Of a stretch of DNA of 64,000 bases, positions 45,871 through 58,690 are shown in pieces; within the stretch, counting starts at the first letter, position 1; every line of letters starts with the position of its first letter. Both the position numbers and the translations under genes were made by a program. The notes beneath the pieces were generated by a model, which searched no databases, was not told the origin of the DNA, and saw only the letters and a program-made list of their open reading frames with translations. Source of the stretch: Salminus brasiliensis (lineage: Eukaryota; Chordata; Actinopteri; Characiformes; Bryconidae); contig NC_132899.1 of assembly GCF_030463535.1 (NCBI RefSeq), forward strand, positions 19,491,490-19,555,489, given 5' to 3'.

Positions 45871-46829
45871 AGGTAGAGGCTGCACTATGCTATGTACGGT
45901 GCCTGGCTACCTCTTACTGTTCAATATTTATATATGTTACAATGTTAATATGATGTCATTTACTATTATTATTTTACAGTAACTGTCAAAATACTTAAAT
46001 ATGGCTTTATAATTGCTTTATAACCGTGTAGGATTTAGACCACATATAATGATTAAAGGTGTTAATCCCTTACTCAGTTTGATGACGATTCTGTAGGAAA
46101 CTGCAATCAAATTGGATTATTTATTTTAATACTGTTAATATAATATCATAATTAGATGGTGTGTGTGTTTGTGTGTGTGTGTATGGGGGGGTATTATTAA
46201 GGAGAGCCCTCTACTAAAAATATGATATACCTCTGTGTGGTCAGAAGCATACATGCACTCATTATGGATATGAATTTCATGGCAATATTTGGTTTTCAAT
46301 GATTTCACAGAACAGTTCTTTTTATGGGGCAAAGTGAGGTACAACATACATAGTTAATAGAAAAGACTTTGGTGCACAAGATCTATGCAGAATTTAACAG
46401 TTATGCAGAATTCCTTGGCATAACCTCAGCAACCTCATAGAGTCGAACCTTGGAATTGGAATGGCCTTTCAATAATCGTGACTGTAACCCTATCCCTATC
46501 CTTTTGCAACCTTAAAGCATACCATATCTCTACCAATTTTGCAAAGAAGAGGGTTCAAATATCCAACTAGAATTCTGCCAGAAGGTTACTGATGGTTACC
46601 CAAAGCATCTGTCCAAGGTGCAACTGGCTAAGGTACATTTAACCAAATGTACTGTATATATTATAACTTGTGTACCAAATTCTTGCTTCTATTAAAGAGG
46701 AATGTTGTTCACTGATTCAGCCCTAGAAAAAGAACAGTTCAAAGAAATACATAAAATCCTAATCAAACCAAAACCCAAATATTGTAAATAATATCTTTTT
46801 TTTCATGACTTCCCTTCTGCGAAAAAAAA
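45871..46829. other. Intergenic, no gene seen
   Basis: AT-rich unique DNA with a GT-rich run at 46160-46183. No feature is recognised. Confidence 0.5.
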
Positions 46830-47115
46830 TACAAGCTGGTTAAGCTAGTTGGCCAGCTTAGCTTTTGACTAGCATAAGGTATGTTTTCATTAGAGTTTGA
46901 TGGTTTAGCTGGTCTACAAGCAGGGATCAACCTGACCAAGCTAAACCACCAGTATGACCATACTTGACTATGCTGGTTGACCAAAAAGACCAAGCTGGTC
47001 AAGCAGCATGATCAACCAGCTAGCTTACCAGTACAGGGTATGTTTTTGCCTATATGACCAGCTTTTTGACCACACTGACCATCAAACACCAGCTTATATT
47101 ATTAGAAATCAGCTA
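46830..47115. repeat. ACCAGCTGGTCA-type palindromic repeat cluster
   Basis: Many imperfect ACCAGCTGGT, GACCAGCT and TTGACCA words on both strands, including CCAAGCTGGTCAAGCAGCAT and TACCAGCTGGTCAAAAA. This is a known style of short-unit fish repeat in which neighbouring units can pair. Confidence 0.7.
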
Positions 47116-47439
47116 CCAGCTGGTCAAAAAATAAAGATTAAAGGTTAAGGTTCATGATAAGTGAATGTAAATGTATTATTATTGTTATTGTACATATTTT
47201 AATTCAATCCATTTTTGAGTACATTTTATATATTAGGAGCACCCTTGCCCTCACCCGGTCATTTGAATTCATTATCCTCCTTGATCTTTTTACAATTCAA
47301 CCACTGGCTACTGTATTTAATTCAGATATGCCAGATGCACCACTGACCTTTATAGCAGAGTCAGACATATCAGATCTGATTCTGATATGTCCTTGAATTC
47401 AGGTTTACAATATTTTGATTCATATTGCTAAGGGTAGTC
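47116..47439. other. Intergenic, no gene seen
   Basis: AT-rich unique sequence. AGACATATCAGATCTGATTC at 47363 is a local palindrome. Confidence 0.5.
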
Positions 47440-47720
47440 CCTTTGTTCTTCTGCGATGTTTCCTCCTCTGGCTCTGTTGGGATGGGCTGAAACTCGTGGA
47501 ATACCTTCCTGTCCTGTCCCAAACAGCCAAGGGCTGGACTTCCTGCTGTGTGAGCGGCTCTTTGAACCACACCATCTCAGCTGCTCTCCTGAGGCCTCTC
47601 AGGATCAGGCCTGATCCCGCTAAACAACTCGATTGGGAACAGCCTCTACAAACACTTCCTCTGACACTCTGCAAGCACTTCAGTTTACACGAGAGGCTCA
47701 CGCACATGCACACGTAGTAT
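47440..47720. promoter_or_regulatory. Candidate conserved non-coding element L
   Basis: A repeat-free block of higher GC, including GATGGGCTGAAACTCGTGGA, CCAAACAGCCAAGGGCTGGA and TAAACAACTCGATTGGGAAC. Overlapping 100- and 119-codon frames on opposite strands have no domain. The call is on texture. Confidence 0.35.
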
Positions 47721-49429
47721 TCATATCTTATCTCTTCCTTCCAAGTGTACAGGATCTGCTGGAACCCCCAGGCTACCATACACGCTCACACACATGCGTG
47801 ATCCATGCATATGTGTGTCTTATACCCCCACATATAATTCATTTCTCAGCATGGAAGTGGTTTCAGGCCTAAAAGCACTCTGTTTGTTGAATCAGTAGAC
47901 TCCGTTTAGTGCATCTTACATGGATCATAAATTGTTGTAGCTTTTTAAAGTGCATTATTCATGGCTGCAGTGTTTTTTGTGCTTCCAGAAGAACATCTGC
48001 TGAGGTCGAAGGTGTCTCCAGTGGCCTGCTGACACTGATCCCCATCAGGTTCATTGGGAACCTCATGATCCATCACTTTCTTTCAGGTATGTTTGGGACA
48101 ATGTGCTTATTTTCCATTTCATCATTTGCTCCATTTCTTTTTCATCTTCAGCCGCCTATGAGTTATAAAAGACTGCAGCAGGCTAAGACTGGAGCAGGAC
48201 AACGCCAAAGGCTTAGTCAGTTTTGGAAGGAAGCAAATGATCTTCTCTCTTGTCATCTCATTTCGCATAATGAAACCACATGTACTGCTATTACACTATT
48301 ATAGTCATTAAGACGCCCCTCATGCAAACTTGAATTTGTTCAGAATTCGAAATTGCATGTTTCCAGGGTGATAATTAATAATATCCATCTATTATTGTGG
48401 TCTGATGGGGCTCATTTCCCTGCTCTGATGTTTTTAGGAGCTCTGGGACTTTTACTTTTTTCCTGTTTGTTTTGGAGAATGAGAGAAGTAATCTGCTGTG
48501 CATTTCAGATCTGTTTTTTCCTGTACAATGACTACACAATCATGAGTAAGTTCTTGAAGATATCTGTCACATCTGCTTACACTTGGTCTGCACTAGTTTT
48601 ACAGTAACATGGACCAAATTGCCTAACAGCAATAACAAAAGATCTGGCAGCAAAATTGTTTCTTTTTTCCACTCAATGCAGCTCCAGTTCTGGGTTAATG
48701 TATGGGGTATATTACACCAAACTACGACAGTATGGAGTCACCCTTCTAAAGTTACCTTCAGCAACTGTTCTAAAAAAGACGTGTTTTATTATTTGGGATC
48801 TGTTCAATTTACAGTGAAAAAAGGATTCATCTTTATTAGAGCAGAGCTGTGAACACATTATGAATCTGACAGACATTGTGATCAGGTGAATAAGGCATTT
48901 TTGATGTTCGTGTAGTACACAAATGGCATGACGAGGTACTCGTAGTGCCCAGATGTGATGAATATTGTCTTCCACTAGTCACCCTCTTTGAACCTGACCA
49001 AGACTCCATTATATCACAGACTCTCCCTGACATCACATTCATGGATATTTTTAATGAATGTAAATAAATTAAATAATGTTTTCGTTAGCTCTGTTATCAG
49101 GAAACTTAAGTCACTGTTTGCTGTTTAAGTGTGAATTCCATTAACACTGTTTAATAAAAAATAAATCTAAAGTTCAAGAGATTCAAACAAAACATTTTAA
49201 AAGTATTGATCAAATTATGTGGAAGGTAAGGTGACCAAACCCAGGATAATAATTATGGTATATAATTAACAGTTTACAGTAACTTCCTGTTGTTCACAAA
49301 ACACTGAAAATAGTGTGTAATATTTAATCTGTAGTGCATTAGCTACTGTTTTATGTAAAAATAATATCTAAATGTTGCTAATTGTCATTTTATATCACCC
49401 TTAAAATAATTAAACAAAATAAAATATGT
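47721..49429. other. Intergenic, no gene seen
   Basis: Mixed DNA. 47980-48230 is moderately complex and could be regulatory. 49060-49140 shares words with 42430-42600 (old repeat). Frames of 131 codons (47909) and about 85 codons (48353, 48583) lack domains. Confidence 0.45.
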
Positions 49430-49900
49430 AGGTTAACTGAAATTAAGCCGAATGAGGCTTCAGAGTGGAGACAGGCTGAAGGAGAAAGAGGCAGCAGCGG
49501 GCGCTGATGTGACTCACTCCTCAATCAAAAGGAAAAAGTGAAGGAGGAAAGACATTCCAGATGTCAACAGTAAACTCGGCACAGTTCCAGTGTCTGGCCG
49601 TAAGAGCTTTGTGTACCTGTTCTGCTAAAGCCATTAGCCATCTCCTGTATGGGGACTAGCACAGCCAGAGAATTCTCGGAAGCCTTTCAATCAGTCCTTG
49701 TGGCTGCCTCGCCTTGCCTCAGTGTGCCAGGCTCTTCCGAAATTCCTGCGAAAAACTGTCAGTAGGAGTGGTGTTTGGGAATTCCACAAGTGAAGATGTG
49801 GGAATGGGAATTGTGCAGTGATTAGCTGCGGCTTTTCTCTCTATGGTTGCTGATGTGGGGGATACACTGTGGATGGCTCTAAAGAGTCCCAGCTTTCTGA
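49430..49900. promoter_or_regulatory. Candidate conserved non-coding element M, 10 kb upstream of meox1
   Basis: About 0.45 kb of unique sequence with CGCTGATGTGACTCACTCCT (AP-1-like TGACTCA), CAATCAAAAGGAAAAAGTGA (TCF/LEF-like ATCAAAAG), AAAGACATTCCAGATGTC (TEAD-like ACATTCCA) and CAGGCTCTTCCGAAATTCCT. Dense complex words without an ORF make this one of the better enhancer candidates. Confidence 0.4.
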
Positions 49901-50641
49901 GTGCAGTGCTTTTCCCTGGCTGACCCCAGAGCTGATGAAATGGGTTATAGATGTGAGTTATGCTGGACTGAGGGGAACCAGAACCGATGCTGGTGGGGAA
50001 AACATTCAGCAGGAAGTTTTGGCTTGCTTTAAGAGAGAGAGAGAAAGAGAGAGAAACCTCGATATCCAGCCAGGCCCCTCTGGATCACTCGCTAAGGACC
50101 ACAAAAGGCAGCCATGTACCGTGTTGAGTTTCATTTGTAATGTTTCAGGAAAAAAGCAGGATTTTATGAGAGAGGTCTTGCAGCAAATGTCTTGCAGAAG
50201 GCCAGGGCAACTGTAACATGCTCTGGCTTTGATTCGGCACATAGCATACAGGACTTTCATTTGATTTATATGTTAAATGAGGAGAAATTGAGAATCAGAG
50301 CTCAGGTTTTGTTGCATTGTGGCTCGGTCAAACTTCTGAACCCTGTAAGTGAAGGACTTATTTGGCTGCTGAAGTCAAAACACCTAAAGCAGAACACACA
50401 ACTCTAGTGAACTATACTCCAGAGAGAGTATAAGCTTGCCAAGCTGATGCTCAACGTGTGTGTATATAGGTGTGTCCTGAAAAATGTCCTGAATAGCGAG
50501 AAGGCGGGATTTTAAGAGCTGCATTTAAAGCATGTAAAACTGCTATGCATGCTATAAGTTGCAGTATCTTACGATAACAGCACTTTGAGCACGTATCTGT
50601 GTCAGATATATGTCCAGTCTGCTTGCTTGTCTGTAACCTGC
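49901..50641. other. Intergenic, no gene seen
   Basis: It contains a short GA-rich run at 50030-50056 and unique DNA. The 115-codon frame at 49869 has no recognisable domain. Confidence 0.45.
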
Positions 50642-50745
50642 CAGAAATCTATTCAAAAGTAATAGCCAAGTGTAAAAAGCCATGGATAATAAGCCCACTT
50701 TAATGCTACGAAGCCCTGTTTCTACATGCCACCAGCGCCAGAGTG
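50642..50745 (+). repeat. 104-bp inverted repeat, left arm
   Basis: Its reverse complement matches 51285-51388 with about five differences over 104 bp. It contains CTATTCAAAAGTAATAGCCA, ATAAGCCCACTTTAATGCTA and CGAAGCCCTGTTTCTACATG. No gene is present between the arms. Confidence 0.9.
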
Positions 50746-51284
50746 CTGGCTTGGATGGACTCCCCATTTCTATGTTTGAAGCTGATGTTCCACTTCAACA
50801 AAACACTGCGATGAAGGAAGACAGTTAAGTAAGTCGAATACAGATAAGGAACAAATTATCCATGAGTAGGAAAACGAAAAACACTTTCAGGACTATCAGA
50901 GCTGTTGCATAAATCACAGTATTATACCAGAAGCTGAGCTTTACAGTGCATTTAATTCAATAAAAATTTTGTTTAGCTTAATTGCCATTATATCAATACA
51001 TGATTCAATTTTACAGCACAATGAAATACTGTTGGCTACTTTTCTCCAGTGCAATAATAGAAACAAGAAAAGATGTATTACAGGATAGTAGTGTGAGGAT
51101 AGTAGATAAAACACAAGAAAAGGTGAATATACAGTAAACACAACAGAAAATAATACAATACAATAAATACACATGTTGATACATACAAATATGACAAACA
51201 AGGAATTTGCAGTGGAAATTATAGTTACTAAAGCAATAAATAACTCTTATTCTGTTAAATAACTATGAATAATTATGAAGATAA
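50746..51284. other. 539-bp spacer between inverted-repeat arms
   Basis: AT-rich, with TAATTGCCATTATATCAATA and CACAATGAAATACTGTTGGC-type words resembling fish repeat tails. A minus-strand 86-codon frame (50941-51201) is hydrophobic but has no family resemblance. Confidence 0.5.
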
Positions 51285-51388
51285 CACTCTGGTGCTGGTG
51301 GCATGTAGAAACAGGGCTTCGTAGCATGTAAGTGGGCTTATTACCCATGGCTTTTTATACTTGGCTATTACTTTTGAATAGATTTCTG
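51285..51388 (-). repeat. 104-bp inverted repeat, right arm
   Basis: It is the partner of 50642-50745, beginning CACTCTGGTGCTGGTGGCAT. A short (TA)n run follows at 51391-51408. Confidence 0.9.
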
Positions 51389-52059
51389 CATATATATATA
51401 TATATATGTATCATGTGAGACATATGCATGACCCCATGTCCTGACAAGGTATAAAAACGGATGTGTGTGCGCACACATGTGTATTACTGCTGAATTCTTC
51501 AGTGCTATTTGACTGTTCTCTTTGCAAGCGCACACTGTCCTGCAGAATGTTGGGGGAGCCCCAAAAACATGAAACAATACAGATACTCCAACCCAGGAAC
51601 CACAGCCAAGTCAAACACTGCATGAGTGTGTATGTTGTGGTGGTGGTGGGGGTGTCGATGTGCAGCCAGCATATAACAGTGTTACGCTTTGCCCTGGCCT
51701 ACCATGAGTTCCATTAAAAACCATGTCTTATGAGTTAAACATAATGCACATCGTCCAAACGATCACAAGCACTCACTTAGGTGCTCAGGTTTCACTGTCT
51801 GAGAGTCTTTTGAATTCATGCCACTGACTTGGAGAGCAGAACAAACTTACGATGCCAAACCGTTTCAGAGAAGTAATAGACCCTGATGTGATTCTTGTAA
51901 GCTTTCCTTTTGCCAGCAACTGTTTGGAGCCAAAATTTTAAATAAAATAAATAAATTCAAAAGATTTTTTATTCTTTTTTCATGTTTGAGAAATAGACTC
52001 CTCTGTACTGTTAGAAAAATATATATTTTTAAACAAATGACTATGACTCCCTCTACTGG
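51389..52059. other. Intergenic, no gene seen
   Basis: Unique sequence with short (TA)n at 51391-51408 and GTGGTGGTGG words at 51638-51655. No feature is recognised. Confidence 0.5.
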
Positions 52060-52640
52060 ACATTAAAGAAAACACAGCAAATAATGATATTTCCTCCACC
52101 ATCCTTTACGGTTGTGATGATACTTTTTTTTGCCATCTTAGTTTCAACTGTCCACAAAACATTTTGCCAGTACCATTGTGGAGTGTCAGTATGCTCTTTT
52201 AAAAACTTCAGATGTGCAGCAATGTTCTTTTAGACACCCTGCTTGTTGAAGGTTTTACGGACTGTAGACTCATGAACACAGATGTTAGCCTGGACCAATG
52301 AAGCCTTTAAATCTTTGACTATTCCTCTGGGTTGTTTCTTTACCTCATTGATGAGTCTCCGTTGTGCTCTTGGGGTTATTTTGACTGGGCGCCCACTTCT
52401 TAGCAGAGTAGCCACAAATTGTCTCCATTTGTAGATTGTTTGCTTACTGTAGAGAGGTGAAATTCACTTTGTAACCCTTTCCAGCTCTATGTAAATCAAC
52501 AATTTTTAATAATCATATCCTTCTTCAGAGCAAACTGAAAAACTTTGAGTGTTTTTTATCAGTCAAAGTAACTCTAGTCCACACATCCAAACTCATTTTC
52601 TAAAGAAGGATTCTTGATTCCAATTATTTTTGTTTAGATC
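52060..52640 (-). pseudogene. Tc1-like transposase pseudogene
   Basis: Minus-strand translation of 52440-52230 gives RSGRPVKITPRAQRRLINEV and ESTVRKTFNKQGV, the second helix-turn-helix of a Tc1 transposase. After a stop, 52210-52125 reads KNIAAHLKFLKEHTDTPQWY and NVLWTVET. Then comes VKDGGGNIII near 52105-52080, matching the start of the DDE catalytic domain. Here the family's DET triad start is changed (VET in place of DET), and the rest of the catalytic domain is missing. The element is dead. Confidence 0.85.
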
Positions 52641-52830
52641 ATTAACTCAAGGGTTCACATACTTTATCCACTTGCACTAAGAGGTTTTTAGGGTTGTTCT
52701 CAATGAAGGGCACAGTTTATGGGCACAGTCCTTTGAAAAGTACATCTCACTTTTTAAAAAATAAATTTGAACTTTAAATATTGTCTTCATTCACAGATAC
52801 ATTCACATGTGTGCATTTTCACAGGTGTGA

Positions 52831-52868
<38 letters not shown>

Positions 52869-54309
52869 TAGAACCTTGGCAATGATTCTACTAGTCTTCT
52901 AGACATAGATGTGTGAACTGTTTATTATCTGTTCCTATGCTCTGTGAGATACTGCATACCAACATAGCAAAGCATAACATAACATAGCACAGCATAGCTT
53001 ATTCTAGCATAGCACAACATAGCTTTGTTTTTCACATTGTATCAAGTGCATTATAATTAATGTAATTATTAATTTTTGCAATTATTTCCAAATCTTACCA
53101 GATAGTGCTGATGCCATATGCTGTTGTGTGTCATTAGCTAGCTGAAGAGATGATGAGCCAGTGAGCTATGGTTAGCTTTTAGCCTAGCATTGATATCTGC
53201 TCACTTCCTTGACATTCACTTCCTCGCGTCCTGTTGTTGAGCTCCCCTTTGGCAAACAATAGTGCAGGAAAAGCTGCAGTCATGATGCCTGGTTCGCATA
53301 GCAACCCTTATTCTTAGAAGATTTCTCTGAATCTTTGAAAACTCACTCTTAATATAACCATAGTATATAACTATGTATAGTATATTAGCCATTGTGTTTA
53401 ACCTTAAAAGGCTTTTTGCTAGTGGGCTGGGTGTATGTGCATTTTGTGGACGTACATAAAAAAGACCGAAAGAAGTTTTGGAATAGTTTGGGGGGTTTGG
53501 AATTGACCTGTTTTACAATTGTATTTTACTGAGGAGACAACAGTGTTTTAGGTTCACAATATGTCACTTCCATGTACATCAACTATGCCAAGGTAAATAC
53601 AGGTTTTTGATTCTAGGGCAACTTTAGCCCTGATACTGATTCTGCTTGGCATACGTTAAAGTGTTGAGTGCAGCATTTGGACAGCAGGCAAAAACACAGT
53701 GTAAAGTACATGTAAAATAAAATAAAATAAGCTAAATATAAAAAAATAATATGGGATTTTAAAGGTTAAGTACTAAATTGACATGTCAAAACACTTCAAT
53801 GCTGAAATGTAGTAATTGTTCATGAATGTAATGGTCTGAGGAAAGAAGCTTTTCTACAGTCTGATTGTTTTGATTTGACTGCAGCACTTGCCTTCGTGAA
53901 GGAGTTGAACCCAACCAAATCACTTGCAGATTGCTGTCCATCATTCCACTTTCTGGCCTCATTTCTGAGTTTTGCACACTTGCCTACAAAACTGGCAGAT
54001 ATTGCCCAGATGCATCAACGCTTGTAACTTAAGAGCTTTAGCAATAAAGAGTTGTGGATTTACATTCAATATGTCTAATTTGCTGGTATGCTGTGTTTTC
54101 ATTATGATGTTGATTTGGTGTTAGAGTCCAGCCTTCAGGCATCAGGAATGAATGTGGTGCATGATTTATTGCAATACAGACATGTTTTTTTATATACACT
54201 GCACCACCTCAGGAAGGGTGGAATCAAACAAAATCATAAATGCGTGGAACATATGATGGATAGTGTGCCTATCTACCACACACTGTTTGACTCAAGAACA
54301 CACATGTAG
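52641..54309. other. Intergenic, with (GT)n and CATAGCA repeats
   Basis: A (GT)n tract lies at 52825-52868. An irregular CATAGCA/ACATAGC minisatellite lies at 52960-53030. 53120-53200 shares CATTAGCTAGCTGAAGAG and TAGCTTTTAGCC words with 20695-20750. No gene is seen. Confidence 0.55.
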
Positions 54310-56060
54310 GATTGTTAAAGGAGTAGTTCAGCCAAAATATATCCAGTCTGTAGACTTACCCCTTAACCCAAATGTTGTCAATCAGCCAAGACATGTTTGG
54401 TGCCTGGAGTTTATTTCTTTGGTTTTGCCCTAGAGCTATGAAGCTAATGTAACAAGGATTGGAAGCTTAATGCCCACTAGCCATAAAAAAACATGTTTAT
54501 GTGGTTTCTGTTACTGTATAGGATACTATTGTACGTACCTAGCATAGTTATAAACAGTAGTAGCAGACCTCTTTAAATGTGCCATAGAATAGACAACTGT
54601 ATGTTGTAGTTAGTATTTAGTAGCTAAAATAATGAGAGTGCAGTATATGGAAGTTACATACAGTACCATAAACCTCAAACACTGTTTTCTTTATTTAAAA
54701 GAAAATCCTGCACAATCTAAATATAACTTGGTTGTTCAACCGTATCTGTTTTAACAACCAGTTTGTAACAGTCTTCACTCATTTTATTAACACTTACAAA
54801 ATTATTATAGCCTACACCCAGTCCACTAGCAAAAGCCCTTATAGCCCTAAAGCTGCAGCATGGTAAAATACAATGGCTACTTTCAGAGAATATGGTGTCC
54901 TTGATACATTTTAGTCAGTTGTCTAAAAACAAGAAGCACTAAACCACTAGGCCCTACTAGTTAAAGGAAAACCTCATGACCATGGCTAAAGCTAGCCGAC
55001 TTCTCTTTTCCCCATGTCCAAAAACAAACGGAACAAACTGAATTACTTGAGACTAGAGCCAACCACGCATCAGAAGTGGAATTCCAAAGCCCCATGCGGA
55101 AGCCAAACCCAGGAAAGAGACCAGGTATCTGCACTAGGCTAAAAGCTAAGCCTAGTCAATCTGGCTACCATCTCATCAAATTAGCTAACTGCACTGAGAG
55201 GACACCAAGACGACACAGATAGGAAAGCAACACTATCCAGTATGACTCTGGAATAATATGGCTGTAACTCCAACATCTTTGCAATGTTCTTGTTACAGTG
55301 CTAAAAACAAATCTATGCTTTGAAATGCTCTTCTACATAGCTCCTGTGAGCCATCCCGGGGATGTAAACAAGGCGAAAAAGGCAAAATAACAGGGTTGTA
55401 AACAGGCCTGTACAATTGTAGACCTATTTAAAAAAAAGGTAAAAAGGTATTCATACAGTGTCAGAAACCATTACTGTATAACATTACTGTCTATTTAAGA
55501 TTATTTAAATGTAAATTCCCATCATTTTCTTTCAGCATTGCTGAATAATACAATTCTTACAAATGTAAACAAAGTCAATAGTTCTGTAGTTCTGTGTGAA
55601 ATGCTTTGTTCCAGTGAAACCTGTCAGAATTGTCCCATCACTACTGTGGCCATAGGAACCACAAGTGTTGAATCCCTCTGATGGCTACATCACAAGACAC
55701 AAGACAATACAACAGTTATTACATGAAAGGTTTATGAATACACTTCATTGAAATGTTTATGATAAGAGAGGATTGGAGTTTGGCCTAAAACATACATTTC
55801 CTAGTTAGGATACTGGCAGGGTGTTTTACAGCAATATAGTATCAGATTAGTTTTGTTTTTTTAATGCTCAACATTACATATTAAAACATAGATAAGAAAA
55901 AAAATGGCTGTATTTACATTTTTGACATCGCAACATCTTGGTCCTGTCCTCATCACTGACAAAAAATGAGTAAGTTTCTCTACACTTAACCGCTAATTGG
56001 TGTACATAAGCTTTCATTATTTGCTAGCTACATTAGCCTCAAAGCTTTAGTACATACTGG
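54310..56060 (+). repeat. Long dispersed repeat, diverged copy 3
   Basis: It begins AAAGGAGTAGTTCAGCCAAA and includes CATGTTTGGTGCCTGGAGTT. 54820-55200 aligns loosely with 25376-25720 and 27795-28190 through TACACCCAGTCCACTAGCAA, GCAGCATGGTAAAATACAAT, CAACCACGCATCAGAAGTGG and CTGCACTAGGCTAAAAGCTA. It is old and non-coding; the right boundary is uncertain. Confidence 0.6.
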
Positions 56061-56539
56061 ACACCCATTACACATTGGACACCCAACATGTCTCAGCAGA
56101 TCAGCTACATTTGGAATAAGGTTGAACAACACATTCAAGTTACAGTAAAGTTCGAGGTTCAAGAAGTCTAAGTGAGTTAGCATTTAGCCATTTTTGGGTC
56201 AGTATCGAGCCACATGACTCCTGAGAGAATATGTACAGAGATGACCACCACCAAGAGCGAGGTTATCTCCATAATTCAGCAAATAATTATGCACATTAGC
56301 CATGTGACATGTTGTTGTCATTAGTAGTGATTTGGTAATGTTGTCATGCACTGGCCATGACCTTCAAACACGTGTTAGACTTTAGAACTATGCCATCATA
56401 CTGTGTGTTTATGTATGTGTGTGTATGAGCTCAGTTTATTGTGTTACACCATTGTATTACTACCCATACAACTTAAATGTGATCAAGACTCATCAGGCAT
56501 TATAGTTATTCAGTGAATTGTCAGCTTTATGGATTAAAA
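56061..56539. other. Intergenic, no gene seen
   Basis: Unique AT-rich DNA. No feature is recognised. Confidence 0.5.
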
Positions 56540-57010
56540 AGCTTAAACCCACAGTAACAAAGCGCATGGATATGCTCCCAGTTGTGGTGACTGTGTCGAA
56601 ACATTGTTTTTATACTCCCCCATGTCTGAGGGCGACCTAAATTACACCACCCAAGAACTGTTTTCACAAGCACATCTGTCTTCAATTTAAGTCAAACTGG
56701 CCAAAGTCATTTCTGTCATTATTCATAGACAATGAATGACCTTCACTTTTTATGTGACTGCATAACATTACATCATATTTATTTATATTGCACTGAAACA
56801 TGCCATATTGAGAGGAGTACTCGCTCTGCAGCGTTCACAAGGACCCTGCTGAATCCGAGTGTTTCCTTGTATAAGGCAGGGATTTTGGCACCTGTTGGCC
56901 AGAGCAGAAATCATGTTTAAATTCGTCCCTGGTCACTCATTTGTCACACTGTAATAAAACCGCAGGTGCAGTACTGCAGCCTGCCACTGGTGGATGCTCT
57001 ATGACTTCAT
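56540..57010. promoter_or_regulatory. Candidate conserved non-coding element N
   Basis: It includes AAGCGCATGGATATGCTCCC, GAAACATTGTTTTTATACTC and CCCATGTCTGAGGGCGACCT, unique words in a repeat-free block. It has no convincing ORF. Confidence 0.33.
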
Positions 57011-57693
57011 TTCACACACTCCTTCTCCCAAAACCTTTCACACCGTACAGTCAGACATCAGCATGAAGCTGTTCCAGAGTTCATGTATGCATTATGTAGG
57101 GGTTGATGTCAGTGCTTGGTCACGGACATTTCATTCCACAATTCTGCACATTTTAATACCCATCTACAGTTGTATGCCAAAATTGACACTCATGCTCAAG
57201 TTTTCTGAATAATAATTGGAATATTTTCCACAGGAAACAAAAATTTTTTTGCATAATTTTATTTACTACATACATACTGTATATTGTCACTGTGGTGCAC
57301 AACTAAATCAATTTCCTAAATGGCAGCTTCACAGGCGAAGGAAAAACTACCATTCTTAACTAAAGTGGAAGTCAATGTTAAAAAATATTCTAAGTAAAGA
57401 TTTTGGCGCACTTCTATTGTCCCATTCATCACAAATCTTTGACATAATGTAAAGGACATCTATCAGATTCAAAATGTCAGAGTGAAAACTATCAAATTAG
57501 TTTTAAATTTGATTTAATCCATAAAACCACTAACAGGACAGTAGGCTCTGTGAAGAGAGTGACCTACAGGAGGAAGTTGGGGCCAAGCTTGATAAGATGA
57601 TTAATTTGTGTTAAAGAAAAGGGTAACGTTTGACGTCGTTAAAAGTTTGCAGATTAATCATGTGCGTTAATGCGTTAACACTGACAGCACGAT
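57011..57693. other. Intergenic, no gene seen
   Basis: AT-rich unique sequence. No feature is recognised. Confidence 0.5.
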
Positions 57694-58339
<646 letters not shown>

Positions 58340-58690
58340 GAACAATATGAAAGTGTCTATGTGGAAGTTCACGGAATCCACTAAGAGGATAAAAATGAGC
58401 TGTGTGTGCTGTGCAGGGAAGAAGTCGGTGCAGTTAGGCCGTGGCCTGCTTGCGTTCATGCACCACTCTCTCCTGAGCATCGTTTCATACAGGTTTGGCC
58501 ATCTTTTCCAGAACGTTCACATTGTTTCAGTGCCTCCGAGACTCTTTCCTTCACACAGGAGTACAGTTTCAAACGTTAGCCTCAGTAAACACACATCCGT
58601 AAATCAGCTCGCAGCCGTGACTAATGCATGGAAGAGCAGTTACACTGGCCCCACGGAGAGCACGTAAAAGTGGAAGTGTGTGTGTAATGA
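58340..58690. promoter_or_regulatory. Candidate conserved non-coding element O
   Basis: Complex repeat-free DNA containing CAGTTAGGCCGTGGCCTGCT, GCGTTCATGCACCACTCTCT and CGCAGCCGTGACTAATGCAT. A 106-codon frame overlaps it without a domain. Confidence 0.33.

Noticed and set aside
46830..47115. CRISPR-like array of repeated ACCAGCTGG words
   Set aside because: Units are irregular, palindromic and variably spaced, and the sequence is a vertebrate genome. It fits a dispersed fish repeat.
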